Positions 7,329-15,009 of a stretch of DNA of 24,103 nt are shown here, in pieces; positions within the stretch are counted from its first letter, which is position 1, and every line of letters starts with the position of its first letter. The stretch covers positions 1-24,103 of the forward strand of contig JAHRHW010000014.1 in the NCBI GenBank assembly GCA_019100305.1, read 5' to 3'. The DNA comes from Candidatus Thiodiazotropha taylori. Lineage in GTDB: Bacteria; Pseudomonadota; Gammaproteobacteria; Chromatiales; Chromatiaceae. The notes under the pieces are model-generated. The model was not told the DNA's origin, ran no database searches, and saw nothing but the letters and a program-made list of their open reading frames with translations. Made by a program: the position numbers and the translations under genes.

Positions 7329-8495
7329 ATGCCTTACTGGCGCCTCTCTGGTTTCTACTTCTTCTACTTTGCTTCACTCGGGGCACTGCTGCCGTTCTGG
7401 GGGCTCTACCTGCAGGACCGGGGCTACTCCCCGGCAGAAATCGGTGAGTTGATGGCGGTGATCATGGTCACCAAACTGATTGCACCGAATATCTGGGGCT
7501 GGATTGCCGATCATACCGGTCAACGCATGCCGATTGTGCGTTTCGCTTCTCTCTTATCAGTGATCTGTTTCGTTGGGGTCTTCTTTGTTGAAGGCTACTG
7601 GGCACTGGCCCTGGTGATGATGCTCTTCAGCTTCTTCTGGAACGCCTCCTTACCCCAGTTCGAGGCGGTCACTATGAGCTATCTGCACGAGCGCATTCAG
7701 CACTACAGCCGGATCCGTCTGTGGGGTTCGGTCGGTTTTATTCTGGCTGTCCTGGCACTGGGCTTCATGCTCGAGGAGTGGGGTGTGGGGCTGGTGCCAA
7801 AAGTGGTGCTGGTGCTCTATCTGGGAATCTTTCTCTACAGCCTGTTGGTGCCCGAAAAGGGAGCCGGCGTGGTCCAGCATACGCAAGGTTCGATTCTCGA
7901 TGTGCTGAAACGCCGAGAGATCATCGCTTTTCTGCTGGTCTGCTTTCTGATGCAGGCGAGCCACAGTGCCTACTACGCCTTCTATTCCATCTATATGGAG
8001 GAGATCGGTTACAGCAGCAGTCTGATCGGGCAGCTGTGGGCGCTGGGTGTGGTGGTAGAGGTGCTGGTGTTTCTGGTGATGCACCACCTGCTGCATCGTT
8101 GGGGTGCCAGGACGGTGCTGATCGCCAGTCTCGCGATCGCGGTGGTCCGCTGGGTACTGGTGGCGACCACCTCTGACCAGATGCCCATGGTGTTGCTGGC
8201 GCAGGTGATGCACGCAGCGACATTCGGCACCTTCCACGCAGCAGCAATCCATATGGTGCACCACTATTTTGTCGGCAAGCACCAGGGGCGGGGGCAGGCA
8301 CTCTACAGCAGCATCAGTTTTGGCGCAGGTGGCGCCTTCGGCAGTCTGTTGAGTGGCTATCTATGGAGCGGCATGGGACCGGAGGCACCTTATTGGGTGG
8401 CTGCCGGCTATGCGCTGATTGCGGTGATCATTGCAATGCTCTGGCTTGGTCATCGTGACCCATCTTCTGACCAGACGGCTAAACAGGTTCAGTAG
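7329..8495 (+). CDS. MFS transporter, LacY/HcaT-like
   Basis: A 388-residue integral membrane protein with about 12 hydrophobic segments, starting MPYWRLSGFYFFYFASLGALLPFWGLYLQ without a cleavable signal. The first-segment pattern FFxxFASLGALLPFWGLYLQDRGYS, IADHTGQRMPIVR in the loop between segments 2 and 3, and SRIRLWGSVGFI in the middle are typical of the proton-coupled 'MFS_1-like' group that includes E. coli HcaT (3-phenylpropionate permease, 379 residues). The substrate cannot be deduced. Its 8-base distance to aroC suggests one transcript, and co-location of aroC with this permease may mean transport of an aromatic or carboxylate compound, but that is inference. Confidence 0.85.
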   Translation: MPYWRLSGFYFFYFASLGALLPFWGLYLQDRGYSPAEIGELMAVIMVTKLIAPNIWGWIADHTGQRMPIVRFASLLSVICFVGVFFVEGYWALALVMMLFSFFWNASLPQFEAVTMSYLHERIQHYSRIRLWGSVGFILAVLALGFMLEEWGVGLVPKVVLVLYLGIFLYSLLVPEKGAGVVQHTQGSILDVLKRREIIAFLLVCFLMQASHSAYYAFYSIYMEEIGYSSSLIGQLWALGVVVEVLVFLVMHHLLHRWGARTVLIASLAIAVVRWVLVATTSDQMPMVLLAQVMHAATFGTFHAAAIHMVHHYFVGKHQGRGQALYSSISFGAGGAFGSLLSGYLWSGMGPEAPYWVAAGYALIAVIIAMLWLGHRDPSSDQTAKQVQ

Positions 8496-8760
8496 ATCGA
8501 ACGATGAGTGGACTCAGACCACCGCAAAGTGTCGTCAAATAGCGGTTTGGTTTTACGCTTCTGGAGCACTTCAATAAATACTTAAAATCGTGGTTAATCA
8601 CTATTTGCCTCAAATCACGGTGATTAACGCCCCGTCGCGGCCAACTCACGCTTGACACCATCAGGACAGATGAGTATTTTGCCCACCTGCTGCGCTGCAG
8701 CATTAATTTCCAGCGTGCAGCCACTATTCTCAACCCAGATTCTCCCCGGAGCCCAAAACA
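8496..8760. other. Intergenic region before ndk with an inverted repeat
   Basis: This 265-base gap carries an inverted repeat GTTAATCAC (8593-8601) / GTGATTAAC (8620-8628), nine perfect base pairs around an 18-base loop, about 50 bases before the likely ndk promoter. It has no T tract, so a protein-binding site fits better than a terminator. No coding frame on the plus strand is convincing. Confidence 0.5.
8652..8680 (+). promoter_or_regulatory. sigma70-type promoter for ndk
   Basis: A perfect -35 TTGACA (8652-8657), a 17-base spacer, and TATTTT (8675-8680) as -10. The implied start leaves about a 70-base leader before the ndk ATG; GGAG at 8748-8751 is the ribosome binding site. Confidence 0.65.
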
Positions 8761-9189
8761 ATGGCCATTGAACGCACTTTTTCCATCGTCAAACCCGATG
8801 CGGTAGGCAAAAACCTGATCGGTAAAATCTATGCACGTTTCGAAGAGGCGGGTCTGAAGATTGTCGCTTCCAAGATGCTGCATCTCAGCCGTGAGCAGGC
8901 CGGGGAGTTCTATGCGGTACATAAAGAGCGTCCCTTCTATAATGATCTGCTCGATTTCATGACCTCAGGCCCTGTCATGGTTCAGGTGCTGGAAGGTGAG
9001 AATGCGATCAGCCGCAACCGTGAGATCATGGGTGCTACCAACCCTCAAGAGGCCGCGTCAGGCACCATTCGCGCCGATTTCGCTGAGACGGTTGATGAGA
9101 ATGCGGTGCACGGTTCCGATGGTCCCGATACTGCCAAGGTAGAGATTGAATTTTTCTTTCCGGAAGGTATCTGCGAGCGTACTCGCTAA
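8761..9189 (+). CDS. ndk: Nucleoside diphosphate kinase
   Basis: Transfers the gamma-phosphate of NTPs to NDPs through a phospho-histidine, keeping the nucleotide pools balanced. At 142 residues it has the normal bacterial length. RTFSIVKPDAVGKNLIG (5-21) and the active-site NAVHGSD (114-120, catalytic H117) are plain. GGAG lies 9 bases before the ATG and a good promoter lies upstream. In many gammaproteobacteria ndk stands next to rlmN/iscS-region genes; here it stands alone, and its TAA overlaps the stop codon of the convergent LysR-type gene. Confidence 0.97.
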   Translation: MAIERTFSIVKPDAVGKNLIGKIYARFEEAGLKIVASKMLHLSREQAGEFYAVHKERPFYNDLLDFMTSGPVMVQVLEGENAISRNREIMGATNPQEAASGTIRADFAETVDENAVHGSDGPDTAKVEIEFFFPEGICERTR

Positions 9190-10073
9190 GAGGCCTCAAG
9201 ATTGCTCTGCGCCAGCAGCTGCTGGCGCATGGCATTCGCTACATTTGAGAGGGTCCGCTTGCGATGAGTCACAATACCCAGTGAGCGACTCAACTGCAGC
9301 TCCGTCACCTCAAGTTTCAGAATCTGCCCCTCCTCAAGCAGGATCTCCGGCAGCAGGCTCCAACCCAGACCGATACTGGTCATCATTTTCAGTGTTTCCA
9401 GATAGTCGGTTGCCAAGGTGCAGTTGATGTTCAGCTGCTTGTCGTTGATCGACTGTTCCAACAGTGTGCGGGTATAGGTTCCCTTGGTTGGCAGTACCGC
9501 AGGATGGCTGACCAGCTGCTTGAGGCTGGTCGATTGCTGCTGGGCGAGTTGATGATCGGGTCCGACGGCAAAACAGAGCGGGTCGTGCCAGATCTTCAAT
9601 GCATCAAGCGCCTCGATGGGGTTGAGGGGCAGGGTGACCACAGCCATCTCCAGCTCACCATGTTCCACCGCCAGGCAGGCCTTTTCCGACTCCATGAAGC
9701 GGATATCCAATTCGGCTTTGGGGTAAGCATCCGAAAAAATTCTCAGTGCCGATGGCAGGCGATGCAGACCGATATGGTGACTGGTGCCCATCACCAGTCG
9801 ACCTGAGATCTCTCCTGAGAGATTGGAAAGACCCCGTCGGATATCAACCATCTCCTGCAGTATCTGCTCAGCCCGGGGTAGCAGTTGCCGACCCGCCTCG
9901 GTGAGGAAAACCTGCCTTCCCACCCGGTCGAAAAGGCGTACGGACAACTCCTGTTCGAGGGCTGCAACCCGCTTGCTGACGGCGGGTTGTGTCAGGTAGA
10001 GGCCTTGGGCTGCATTGGAGAACGATCTTTCCCTGGCAACCTGGACAAATGCGCGTAGCGATGCGAACTCCAT
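9186..10073 (-). CDS. LysR-type transcriptional regulator, probably of leuCDB
   Basis: A 295-residue LysR-family protein from the start MEFASLRAFVQVARERSF. The winged helix-turn-helix is at about 15-60 (SFSNAAQGLYLTQPAVSKRVAALEQ, LFDRVGRQVFLTEAG), followed by the linker helix and the periplasmic-binding-protein-like effector domain (about 88-290). The frame is open 19 codons further upstream, but the family always starts near this methionine. It is divergent from leuC with 123 bases between the starts, the classical arrangement of a LysR regulator and its target, so control of leucine synthesis (as LeuO or other regulators do elsewhere) is a reasonable inference. Its TAG overlaps the ndk stop codon by three bases tail to tail. 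Confidence 0.93.
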   Translation of the reverse strand: MEFASLRAFVQVARERSFSNAAQGLYLTQPAVSKRVAALEQELSVRLFDRVGRQVFLTEAGRQLLPRAEQILQEMVDIRRGLSNLSGEISGRLVMGTSHHIGLHRLPSALRIFSDAYPKAELDIRFMESEKACLAVEHGELEMAVVTLPLNPIEALDALKIWHDPLCFAVGPDHQLAQQQSTSLKQLVSHPAVLPTKGTYTRTLLEQSINDKQLNINCTLATDYLETLKMMTSIGLGWSLLPEILLEEGQILKLEVTELQLSRSLGIVTHRKRTLSNVANAMRQQLLAQSNLEAS

Positions 10074-10196
10074 ATCTATTCCTAAAAAGCATGGAAAAAA
10101 TGAAAAATATGAATTTGTATTATGTAGCACACTCCCCTATGTTTTGACTACCCGCCGCAGCAGATAGTGCTAGGTAGACCAGTAATAGGAGCAACA
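10074..10196. promoter_or_regulatory. Divergent promoter/operator region, LysR-type gene and leuC
   Basis: This 123-base gap is AT-rich on the regulator side (about 10085-10125) and GC-richer near leuC. TTGACT at 10144-10149 may be a -35, and TGCTAGGTA (10168-10176) has an extended -10 look, but their spacing of 21 is poor, as expected for an activator-dependent promoter. ATATGAATTTGTAT (10107-10120) is an imperfect dyad that could be part of a LysR box; I cannot call a convincing T-N11-A site. The leuC ribosome binding site AGGAG is at 10187-10191. Confidence 0.5.
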
Positions 10197-11600
10197 ATGA
10201 GTGCCAAAACGCTTTATGACAAACTTTGGGAGTCCCATCTGGTGCGTACCGATGAGGATGGTACGGCGCTGATCTATATCGATCGTCACCTGGTACATGA
10301 AGTGACCTCGCCCCAGGCCTTTGAAGGTCTGCGTCTGGCCGGGCGTAAACCCTGGCGCACCGAGGCCAATCTGGCTACGCCGGATCACAATGTTCCTACC
10401 ACAGAACGTTCGGGTGGGGTGTCGACCATTGTCGATCCAGTCTCCCGGCTGCAGGTGGAGACCTTGGATCAGAACTGTCGGGATTTCGCCATCACCGAGT
10501 TTGAAATGCTCGATCCAAGACAGGGAATCGTGCATGTGATCGGTCCGGAGCAGGGTGCCACCCTGCCGGGTATGACCGTGGTCTGTGGTGACTCCCACAC
10601 CTCGACCCATGGCGCCATGGGTGCCCTGGCTTTCGGTATTGGCACCTCCGAGGTTGAGCACGTTTTGGCGACCCAGTGCCTGATTCAGAAAAAATCCAAG
10701 TCGATGCAGGTCAGGGTCGATGGGCAGGTCGCTCCCGGGGTTACCGCAAAAGACATCGTACTGGCAATCATTGGTAAAATCGGCACTGCAGGTGGCACCG
10801 GATACGCGATCGAATTCGCCGGGGATGCGATCGAAACCCTCTCCATCGAAGGTCGTCTGACACTCTGCAATATGGCCATCGAAGCAGGCGCCAGGGCGGG
10901 CTTCGTGGCGGTAGACCAGAAGACTATCGACTATGTCAAAGGTCGACCCTATGCCCCGCAAGGTGATGATTGGGATAAGGCCATAGCCTACTGGCAGACC
11001 CTGCACACGGATCCCGGCGCTGAATTCGACAAAGTTGTGATTCTCGATGGGGCCGCCATCAAACCTCAGGTCACCTGGGGCACCTCGCCGGAGATGGTGG
11101 TTGGCGTCGATCAAGCCGTACCCGATCCGGCGGACGAAGCGGATAAGGTAAAGGCGGACGGTATGCGCCGGGCGCTTGAATACATGGGACTGGAGGCGGG
11201 CACTCCAATTCAGGATATTGCGGTGGATAAGGTTTTCATCGGTTCCTGTACCAACTCCCGTATCGAGGACTTGCGCGCGGCGGCCGAGGTGGCTAAAGGC
11301 CAACAGGTGGCATCCAACGTCAAACTCGCTCTGATCGTACCGGGTTCCGGTCTGGTCAAGGCGCAGGCCGAAGAGGAGGGTCTGGATAAGATCTTTGTCG
11401 AGGCGGGATTCGAGTGGCGCGAGCCCGGTTGTTCCATGTGTCTGGCCATGAACGCAGACCGCCTGGAGTCGGGTGAGCGATGTGCCTCCACTTCAAACCG
11501 CAATTTTGAGGGGCGACAGGGGCAGGGTGGCCGTACCCATCTGGTCAGTCCCGCGATGGCTGCGGCAGCGGCCATCCATGGTCATTTCGTTGAGATCTAA
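10197..11600 (+). CDS. leuC: 3-isopropylmalate dehydratase, large subunit
   Basis: Large [4Fe-4S] subunit of isopropylmalate isomerase, second step of leucine synthesis, working as a heterodimer with LeuD. The start ATG at 10197 is chosen over an upstream GTG (10167) because AGGAG lies 5 bases before it and the protein MSAKTLYDKLWESHLV aligns with known LeuC. Its 467 residues match E. coli (466). Cluster ligands are C351 (FIGSCTNSR), C412 and C415 (GCSMCLAMN). The aconitase signature GDSHTSTHGAMGALAFGIGTSEVEH (131-155) is intact. It heads leuC-leuD-leuB; leuA is not in the window, as in pseudomonads, where leuA is located elsewhere. Confidence 0.98.
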   Translation: MSAKTLYDKLWESHLVRTDEDGTALIYIDRHLVHEVTSPQAFEGLRLAGRKPWRTEANLATPDHNVPTTERSGGVSTIVDPVSRLQVETLDQNCRDFAITEFEMLDPRQGIVHVIGPEQGATLPGMTVVCGDSHTSTHGAMGALAFGIGTSEVEHVLATQCLIQKKSKSMQVRVDGQVAPGVTAKDIVLAIIGKIGTAGGTGYAIEFAGDAIETLSIEGRLTLCNMAIEAGARAGFVAVDQKTIDYVKGRPYAPQGDDWDKAIAYWQTLHTDPGAEFDKVVILDGAAIKPQVTWGTSPEMVVGVDQAVPDPADEADKVKADGMRRALEYMGLEAGTPIQDIAVDKVFIGSCTNSRIEDLRAAAEVAKGQQVASNVKLALIVPGSGLVKAQAEEEGLDKIFVEAGFEWREPGCSMCLAMNADRLESGERCASTSNRNFEGRQGQGGRTHLVSPAMAAAAAIHGHFVEI

Positions 11601-11608
11601 CTGAAGAA

Positions 11609-11656
11609 TTAACATTAGGTGTTATTTTTAATAAATTGAAATTATTAAATTAACAC
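11609..11656 (+). promoter_or_regulatory. Alternative AT-rich hairpins between leuC and leuD
   Basis: The middle segment GTGTTA (11619-11624) can pair with TAACA upstream (11610-11614; five bases of loop) or with TAACAC downstream (11651-11656). The downstream pairing continues, after a small internal loop, as TTTAATAA (11627-11634) with TTATTAAA (11642-11649), giving 14 pairs around a 7-base loop. The two pairings exclude each other. The larger hairpin ends 19 bases before the leuD ATG, just ahead of its GAGGA ribosome binding site (11664-11668), so it could adjust LeuD translation or mRNA stability. There is no T tract, so it is not a standard terminator. Confidence 0.45.
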
Positions 11657-11675
11657 TGAATTTGAGGAATAGAAG

Positions 11676-12314
11676 ATGGAAAAATTCGAGACCTTTACCG
11701 GCATCGTCTGCCCTTTGGATCGATCCAATGTGGATACCGATGCCATTATTCCGAAGCAGTTTCTGAAGTCGATCAAACGGTCCGGTTTCGGCCCCAATCT
11801 GTTCGATGAGTGGCGCTACCTGGATCATGGTGAACCAGGTATGGATAACAGCAAGCGCCCACTGAATCCGGACTTCGTACTCAACGACCCCCGTTATCAG
11901 GGGGCTCAGGTGTTGCTGACCCGTGAGAATTTCGGTTGCGGATCATCCCGGGAGCATGCCCCCTGGGCGCTGGACGACTACGGATTCCGCATCATTATTG
12001 CCCCGAGTTATGCCGACATTTTCTTTAATAACTGTTTCAAGAATGGCATATTACCTGTTGTTCTAGATGAAAAAATTGTGGATGAACTGTTTGCTCAGGC
12101 GACCCTTGAGCAGGCACTCTCCCTAACTGTGGATCTGCAGCAACAGCAGCTGGTGGTCGGCGATGCCGAGCCTATCCCATTTGAAGTGGATCCTTTCCGT
12201 AAACACTGTTTGCTCAACGGGCTGGATGATATCGGCCTGACTCTGCAACATGTGGATCTGATCAAAGCCTATGAAGCGCGTCGTGCCGATGAAGCGCCCT
12301 GGCTCTTTTCTTGA
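11676..12314 (+). CDS. leuD: 3-isopropylmalate dehydratase, small subunit
   Basis: The small swivel-domain subunit of isopropylmalate isomerase, 212 residues (E. coli 201). It begins MEKFETFTGIVCPLDRSNVDTDAIIPKQFLK, the standard LeuD start, with DTDAIIP forming part of the substrate site; FGCGSSREHAPWAL (86-99) is the family hallmark. GAGGA stands 7 bases before the ATG. The 75-base gap to leuC is AT-rich and structured, unlike the 12-base gap to leuB, so the balance between LeuC and LeuD may be set there. Confidence 0.98.
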   Translation: MEKFETFTGIVCPLDRSNVDTDAIIPKQFLKSIKRSGFGPNLFDEWRYLDHGEPGMDNSKRPLNPDFVLNDPRYQGAQVLLTRENFGCGSSREHAPWALDDYGFRIIIAPSYADIFFNNCFKNGILPVVLDEKIVDELFAQATLEQALSLTVDLQQQQLVVGDAEPIPFEVDPFRKHCLLNGLDDIGLTLQHVDLIKAYEARRADEAPWLFS

Positions 12315-12326
12315 GGTGATTTTTCG

Positions 12327-13403
12327 ATGAGCAAACAAATTTTGATTCTGCCTGGTGACGGTATCGGGCCTGAGATTGTGACTGAAGCGGTGAAAGTGCT
12401 GGCGGCACTGCGCGATCGGTTTGGCTTCGATGTGGAGATGGATGAGGCGTTGGTCGGTGGAGCCGCCATCGACGCCACCGGTGGCCCCTTGCCTGATGCG
12501 ACGCTGGAGTTGGCCAAAGAGGTGGATGCCATACTGCTGGGAGCGGTTGGTGGACCCAAATGGGAGCAGCTCGATATCTCCATCCGTCCGGAGAAGGGGT
12601 TGCTGGGCCTGCGTTCCGCACTCAATCTGTTCGCCAATCTGCGTCCGGCGATTCTCTATCCCCAACTGGCGGACGCTTCCAGTCTGAAAGCCGAGATCGT
12701 GGCCGGACTCGATATCATGATCGTACGTGAACTGACCGGCGGTATCTATTTTGGACAGCCCAGAGGTGTCAGGGAACTGGAGGGTGGCGAAAAACAGGGG
12801 TTCAATACCCTGGTCTACCAGGAGTCTGAAGTGGACCGCATCGCCAGGGTGGCCTTTGATATCGCCAGAAAGCGGGATAGTCGGGTCTGTTCCGTGGATA
12901 AGGCCAATGTACTCGAATGTACCGAACTCTGGCGGGAAGTGGTCAGCCGGGTCGGTGGAGAGTATGCCGACGTCGAACTGAGCCACATGTATGTGGATAA
13001 TGCCGCCATGCAGTTGGTGAAATGGCCAAAGCAGTTCGATGTAATGGTCACCACCAACATGTTTGGCGATATCCTCTCCGATTGTGCCGCCATGCTGACC
13101 GGTTCCATCGGTATGCTGCCATCCGCCTCGCTGGATGAGCAGGGCAAGGGTATGTATGAGCCGATCCACGGCTCCGCCCCCGATATCGCTGGGCAGGGCG
13201 TGGCCAATCCTCTGGCGACCATACTCTCAGTGGCGATGATGCTGCGCTACAGTCTGAATGAACCGGAGATGGCTGACCGGGTGGAAGCGGCCGTCGACAA
13301 GGTGTTGGACCAGGGTCTGCGCACTCCCGATATCTTTGCCGAGGGGATGACTGAGGTAAATTGTGAAACCATGGGGGATGCGGTTGTTGCCGCATTGGAT
13401 TGA
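12327..13403 (+). CDS. leuB: 3-isopropylmalate dehydrogenase
   Basis: NAD-dependent oxidative decarboxylation of 3-isopropylmalate, third step of leucine synthesis. The 358-residue protein has LPGDGIGPEI (8-17), the substrate arginines R96, R106 and R134 (GLLGLRSALNLFANLRP, IVRELTGG), the catalytic K in DKANVLE, the metal-binding MFGDILSD, and the NAD-site HGSAPDIAGQGVANP. The ribosome binding site is GAGGTG, about 10 bases before the ATG and 12 bases after the leuD stop, so the two are co-transcribed. Confidence 0.98.
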   Translation: MSKQILILPGDGIGPEIVTEAVKVLAALRDRFGFDVEMDEALVGGAAIDATGGPLPDATLELAKEVDAILLGAVGGPKWEQLDISIRPEKGLLGLRSALNLFANLRPAILYPQLADASSLKAEIVAGLDIMIVRELTGGIYFGQPRGVRELEGGEKQGFNTLVYQESEVDRIARVAFDIARKRDSRVCSVDKANVLECTELWREVVSRVGGEYADVELSHMYVDNAAMQLVKWPKQFDVMVTTNMFGDILSDCAAMLTGSIGMLPSASLDEQGKGMYEPIHGSAPDIAGQGVANPLATILSVAMMLRYSLNEPEMADRVEAAVDKVLDQGLRTPDIFAEGMTEVNCETMGDAVVAALD

Positions 13404-13425
13404 GTGTGATGGTATTGATAGCTTG

Positions 13426-13482
13426 AGCCTGGAATCAGAAGAGCCACGACAGTTATTGATGGATTGGAAATGATTCCAGGCT
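13426..13482. repeat. 12-bp perfect inverted repeat between leuB and asd
   Basis: AGCCTGGAATCA (13426-13437) is exactly complementary in reverse to TGATTCCAGGCT (13471-13482), with 33 bases between. After a single mismatch two further pairs (TT 13423-13424 with AA 13484-13485) extend it outward. The long loop and the lack of a T tract argue against an intrinsic terminator. It could be a stem-loop in the leuB-asd transcript that affects processing, or a two-site protein operator for asd, which starts 76 bases later. Confidence 0.6.
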
Positions 13483-13558
13483 GAATCTATGTTGATATAA
13501 GGTATCAAGTCGTCAGGAATCGTCTTGTTCGACATGTTTTTAAACGGGTTAATTGAAG

Positions 13559-14674
13559 ATGAAAAGAGTCGGTTTCGTAGGTTGGCGTGGCATGGTGGGT
13601 TCAGTACTGATGGGCCGGATGCGTGATGAGGGGGATTTCTCCCTGATCGATGAGCCGGTCTTTTTTACCACCTCCCAGGTCGGGCAGGCGGGTCCGGATA
13701 TCGGAAAACCGATTCCGGCGCTGAAAGATGCAACGGATATCGAGGAGCTGATGGCGATGGAAGCGATCGTCACCTGTCAGGGCGGTAGCTACACCAATCA
13801 GGTCTACGATCAGTTGCGTGCTGCCGGATGGCAGGGTTACTGGATCGACGCGGCTTCCAGTCTGCGTATGAAGGACCACACCCTGATCGTACTCGACCCG
13901 GTAAATGAGTCGGTGATCCGTAACGGCCTGGCCGATGGCCGGCGTGATTTCATCGGCGGAAACTGTACGGTCAGTCTGATGCTGATGGCACTCGGTGGTC
14001 TGTTTCAAGAGGACCTGGTCGAGTGGACCACCTCGATGACCTATCAGGCAGCATCCGGTGCAGGCGCGCGTAACATGCGTGAACTGATCAGCCAGATGGG
14101 TGCTCTGGAGACGGCAGTGCATGATCAATTGGTCGATCCCGCTTCAGCGATTCTGGATATCGACCGCAAAGTGGCCGATACCATGCGCGACGATGGATTC
14201 CCAACAGACAACTTCGGGGCTGCCCTTGCCGGAAGCCTGATCCCCTGGATCGATGTGCCATTGGAGAATGGCCAGAGTAAAGAGGAGTGGAAGGGCTTTG
14301 TTGAGACCAATAAGATTCTGGGACGAAGTGAGAACCCGGTACCAATCGATGGAACTTGTGTGCGAATTGGCGCAATGCGCTGCCATAGTCAGGCGCTGAC
14401 CATAAAGTTACGTAAGGATGTGCCGATAGACGAGGTGGAGTCAATACTGGATGGCGCCAACAGTTGGGTAAAAGTTGTTCCCAACGAGCGTGAACTGACA
14501 GTCGATGAGCTGAATCCTGCCAAGGTAACCGGCACACTGACTGTACCCGTCGGGCGTCTACGTAAAATGAATCTGGGTGAAGAGTATCTGAATGCCTTCA
14601 CTGTGGGTGATCAGTTGTTATGGGGAGCTGCAGAGCCATTGCGGCGCATGCTGAGGATTTTGCTGGAAGGGTGA
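13559..14674 (+). CDS. asd: Aspartate-semialdehyde dehydrogenase
   Basis: Reduces aspartyl phosphate to aspartate semialdehyde, the branch point to lysine/diaminopimelate, threonine and methionine. The 371-residue protein starting MKRVGFVGWRGMVGSVLMGRM aligns with the long gram-negative Asd class (E. coli 367). An upstream in-frame TTG at 13553 would add two residues and is not needed. The active-site cysteine is C136 in GGNCTVSLML, and the catalytic histidine lies in GAMRCHSQALTI. It is separated from leuB by 155 bases holding a long inverted repeat. No strong ribosome binding site is visible, only GAAG very close to the start. Confidence 0.97.
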   Translation: MKRVGFVGWRGMVGSVLMGRMRDEGDFSLIDEPVFFTTSQVGQAGPDIGKPIPALKDATDIEELMAMEAIVTCQGGSYTNQVYDQLRAAGWQGYWIDAASSLRMKDHTLIVLDPVNESVIRNGLADGRRDFIGGNCTVSLMLMALGGLFQEDLVEWTTSMTYQAASGAGARNMRELISQMGALETAVHDQLVDPASAILDIDRKVADTMRDDGFPTDNFGAALAGSLIPWIDVPLENGQSKEEWKGFVETNKILGRSENPVPIDGTCVRIGAMRCHSQALTIKLRKDVPIDEVESILDGANSWVKVVPNERELTVDELNPAKVTGTLTVPVGRLRKMNLGEEYLNAFTVGDQLLWGAAEPLRRMLRILLEG

Positions 14675-15009
14675 CGAGAAAAGCCAGCAGTTGTCCCTGA
14701 CTGTGCCATTATGGCAATTCTGAGTCGGCCAGAGGGAGGTTGCCCCTTCCCTCCGAGACCGCTTGGGCTGATTGTTAAAAGTAAGACCGAATTCTCACTT
14801 TTAGCGGTTATCGCCATCAACATGTACAGTATTGCAATATTTAGTGTGATGATCCTTTAACTTTTGGTAAAAAGATCATTCATAAGCTATAGTTAGCGAC
14901 TGATTATTAAGTTTATTCTAAAACCGATCGGGGCTGTACGGCGGGCCTCTGACCCACTTGTCAAGGTGACTTTTTGACTGGTGGATATGTTTTCTGGCAA
15001 GGAGGAAGC
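14675..15009. other. 335-base intergenic region between asd and fimV
   Basis: No convincing gene is present. Structures seen are: GAGGGAGG (14732-14739) / CTTCCCTC (14746-14753), an eight-pair stem with one G-T pair and a six-base loop, without a following T tract; TAAAAGT (14776-14782) / ACTTTTA (14797-14803); and ATGATC (14849-14854) / GATCAT (14874-14879), an imperfect stem overlapping a likely promoter. The first could be the end of the asd transcript; the last could be an operator for fimV. Confidence 0.5.
14864..14893 (+). promoter_or_regulatory. Possible sigma70-type promoter of fimV
   Basis: TTGGTA (14864-14869) as -35, an 18-base spacer and TATAGT (14888-14893) as -10. The imperfect palindrome ATGATC...GATCAT (14849-14879) covers the -35 region, as an operator would. 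It would give a leader of about 110 bases before the fimV ATG. Confidence 0.45.

Noticed and set aside
10074..10130. 19-residue N-terminal extension of the LysR-type regulator.
   Set aside because: LysR proteins start a few residues before the helix-turn-helix; the extension is AT-rich intergenic sequence and overlaps the expected operator.
10167..10196. Upstream GTG start for leuC adding ten residues.
   Set aside because: The ATG at 10197 has AGGAG in front and matches the known LeuC N-terminus; the extension does not.
10170..11303. A long open frame (377 codons) on the minus strand antisense to leuC, and similar ones opposite leuB (12123-13169) and trpB (19460-20566).
   Set aside because: They lie exactly opposite highly conserved genes, their translations are rich in His, Gln, Arg and Gly without domain patterns, and they arise from the codon bias of the sense gene.
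14732..14753. GC-rich hairpin after asd as an intrinsic terminator.
   Set aside because: No run of T follows; it may fold but does not meet the terminator pattern.
14974..15009. Upstream TTG start for fimV.
   Set aside because: AGGAGG directly precedes the ATG at 15010, which begins a proper signal peptide.
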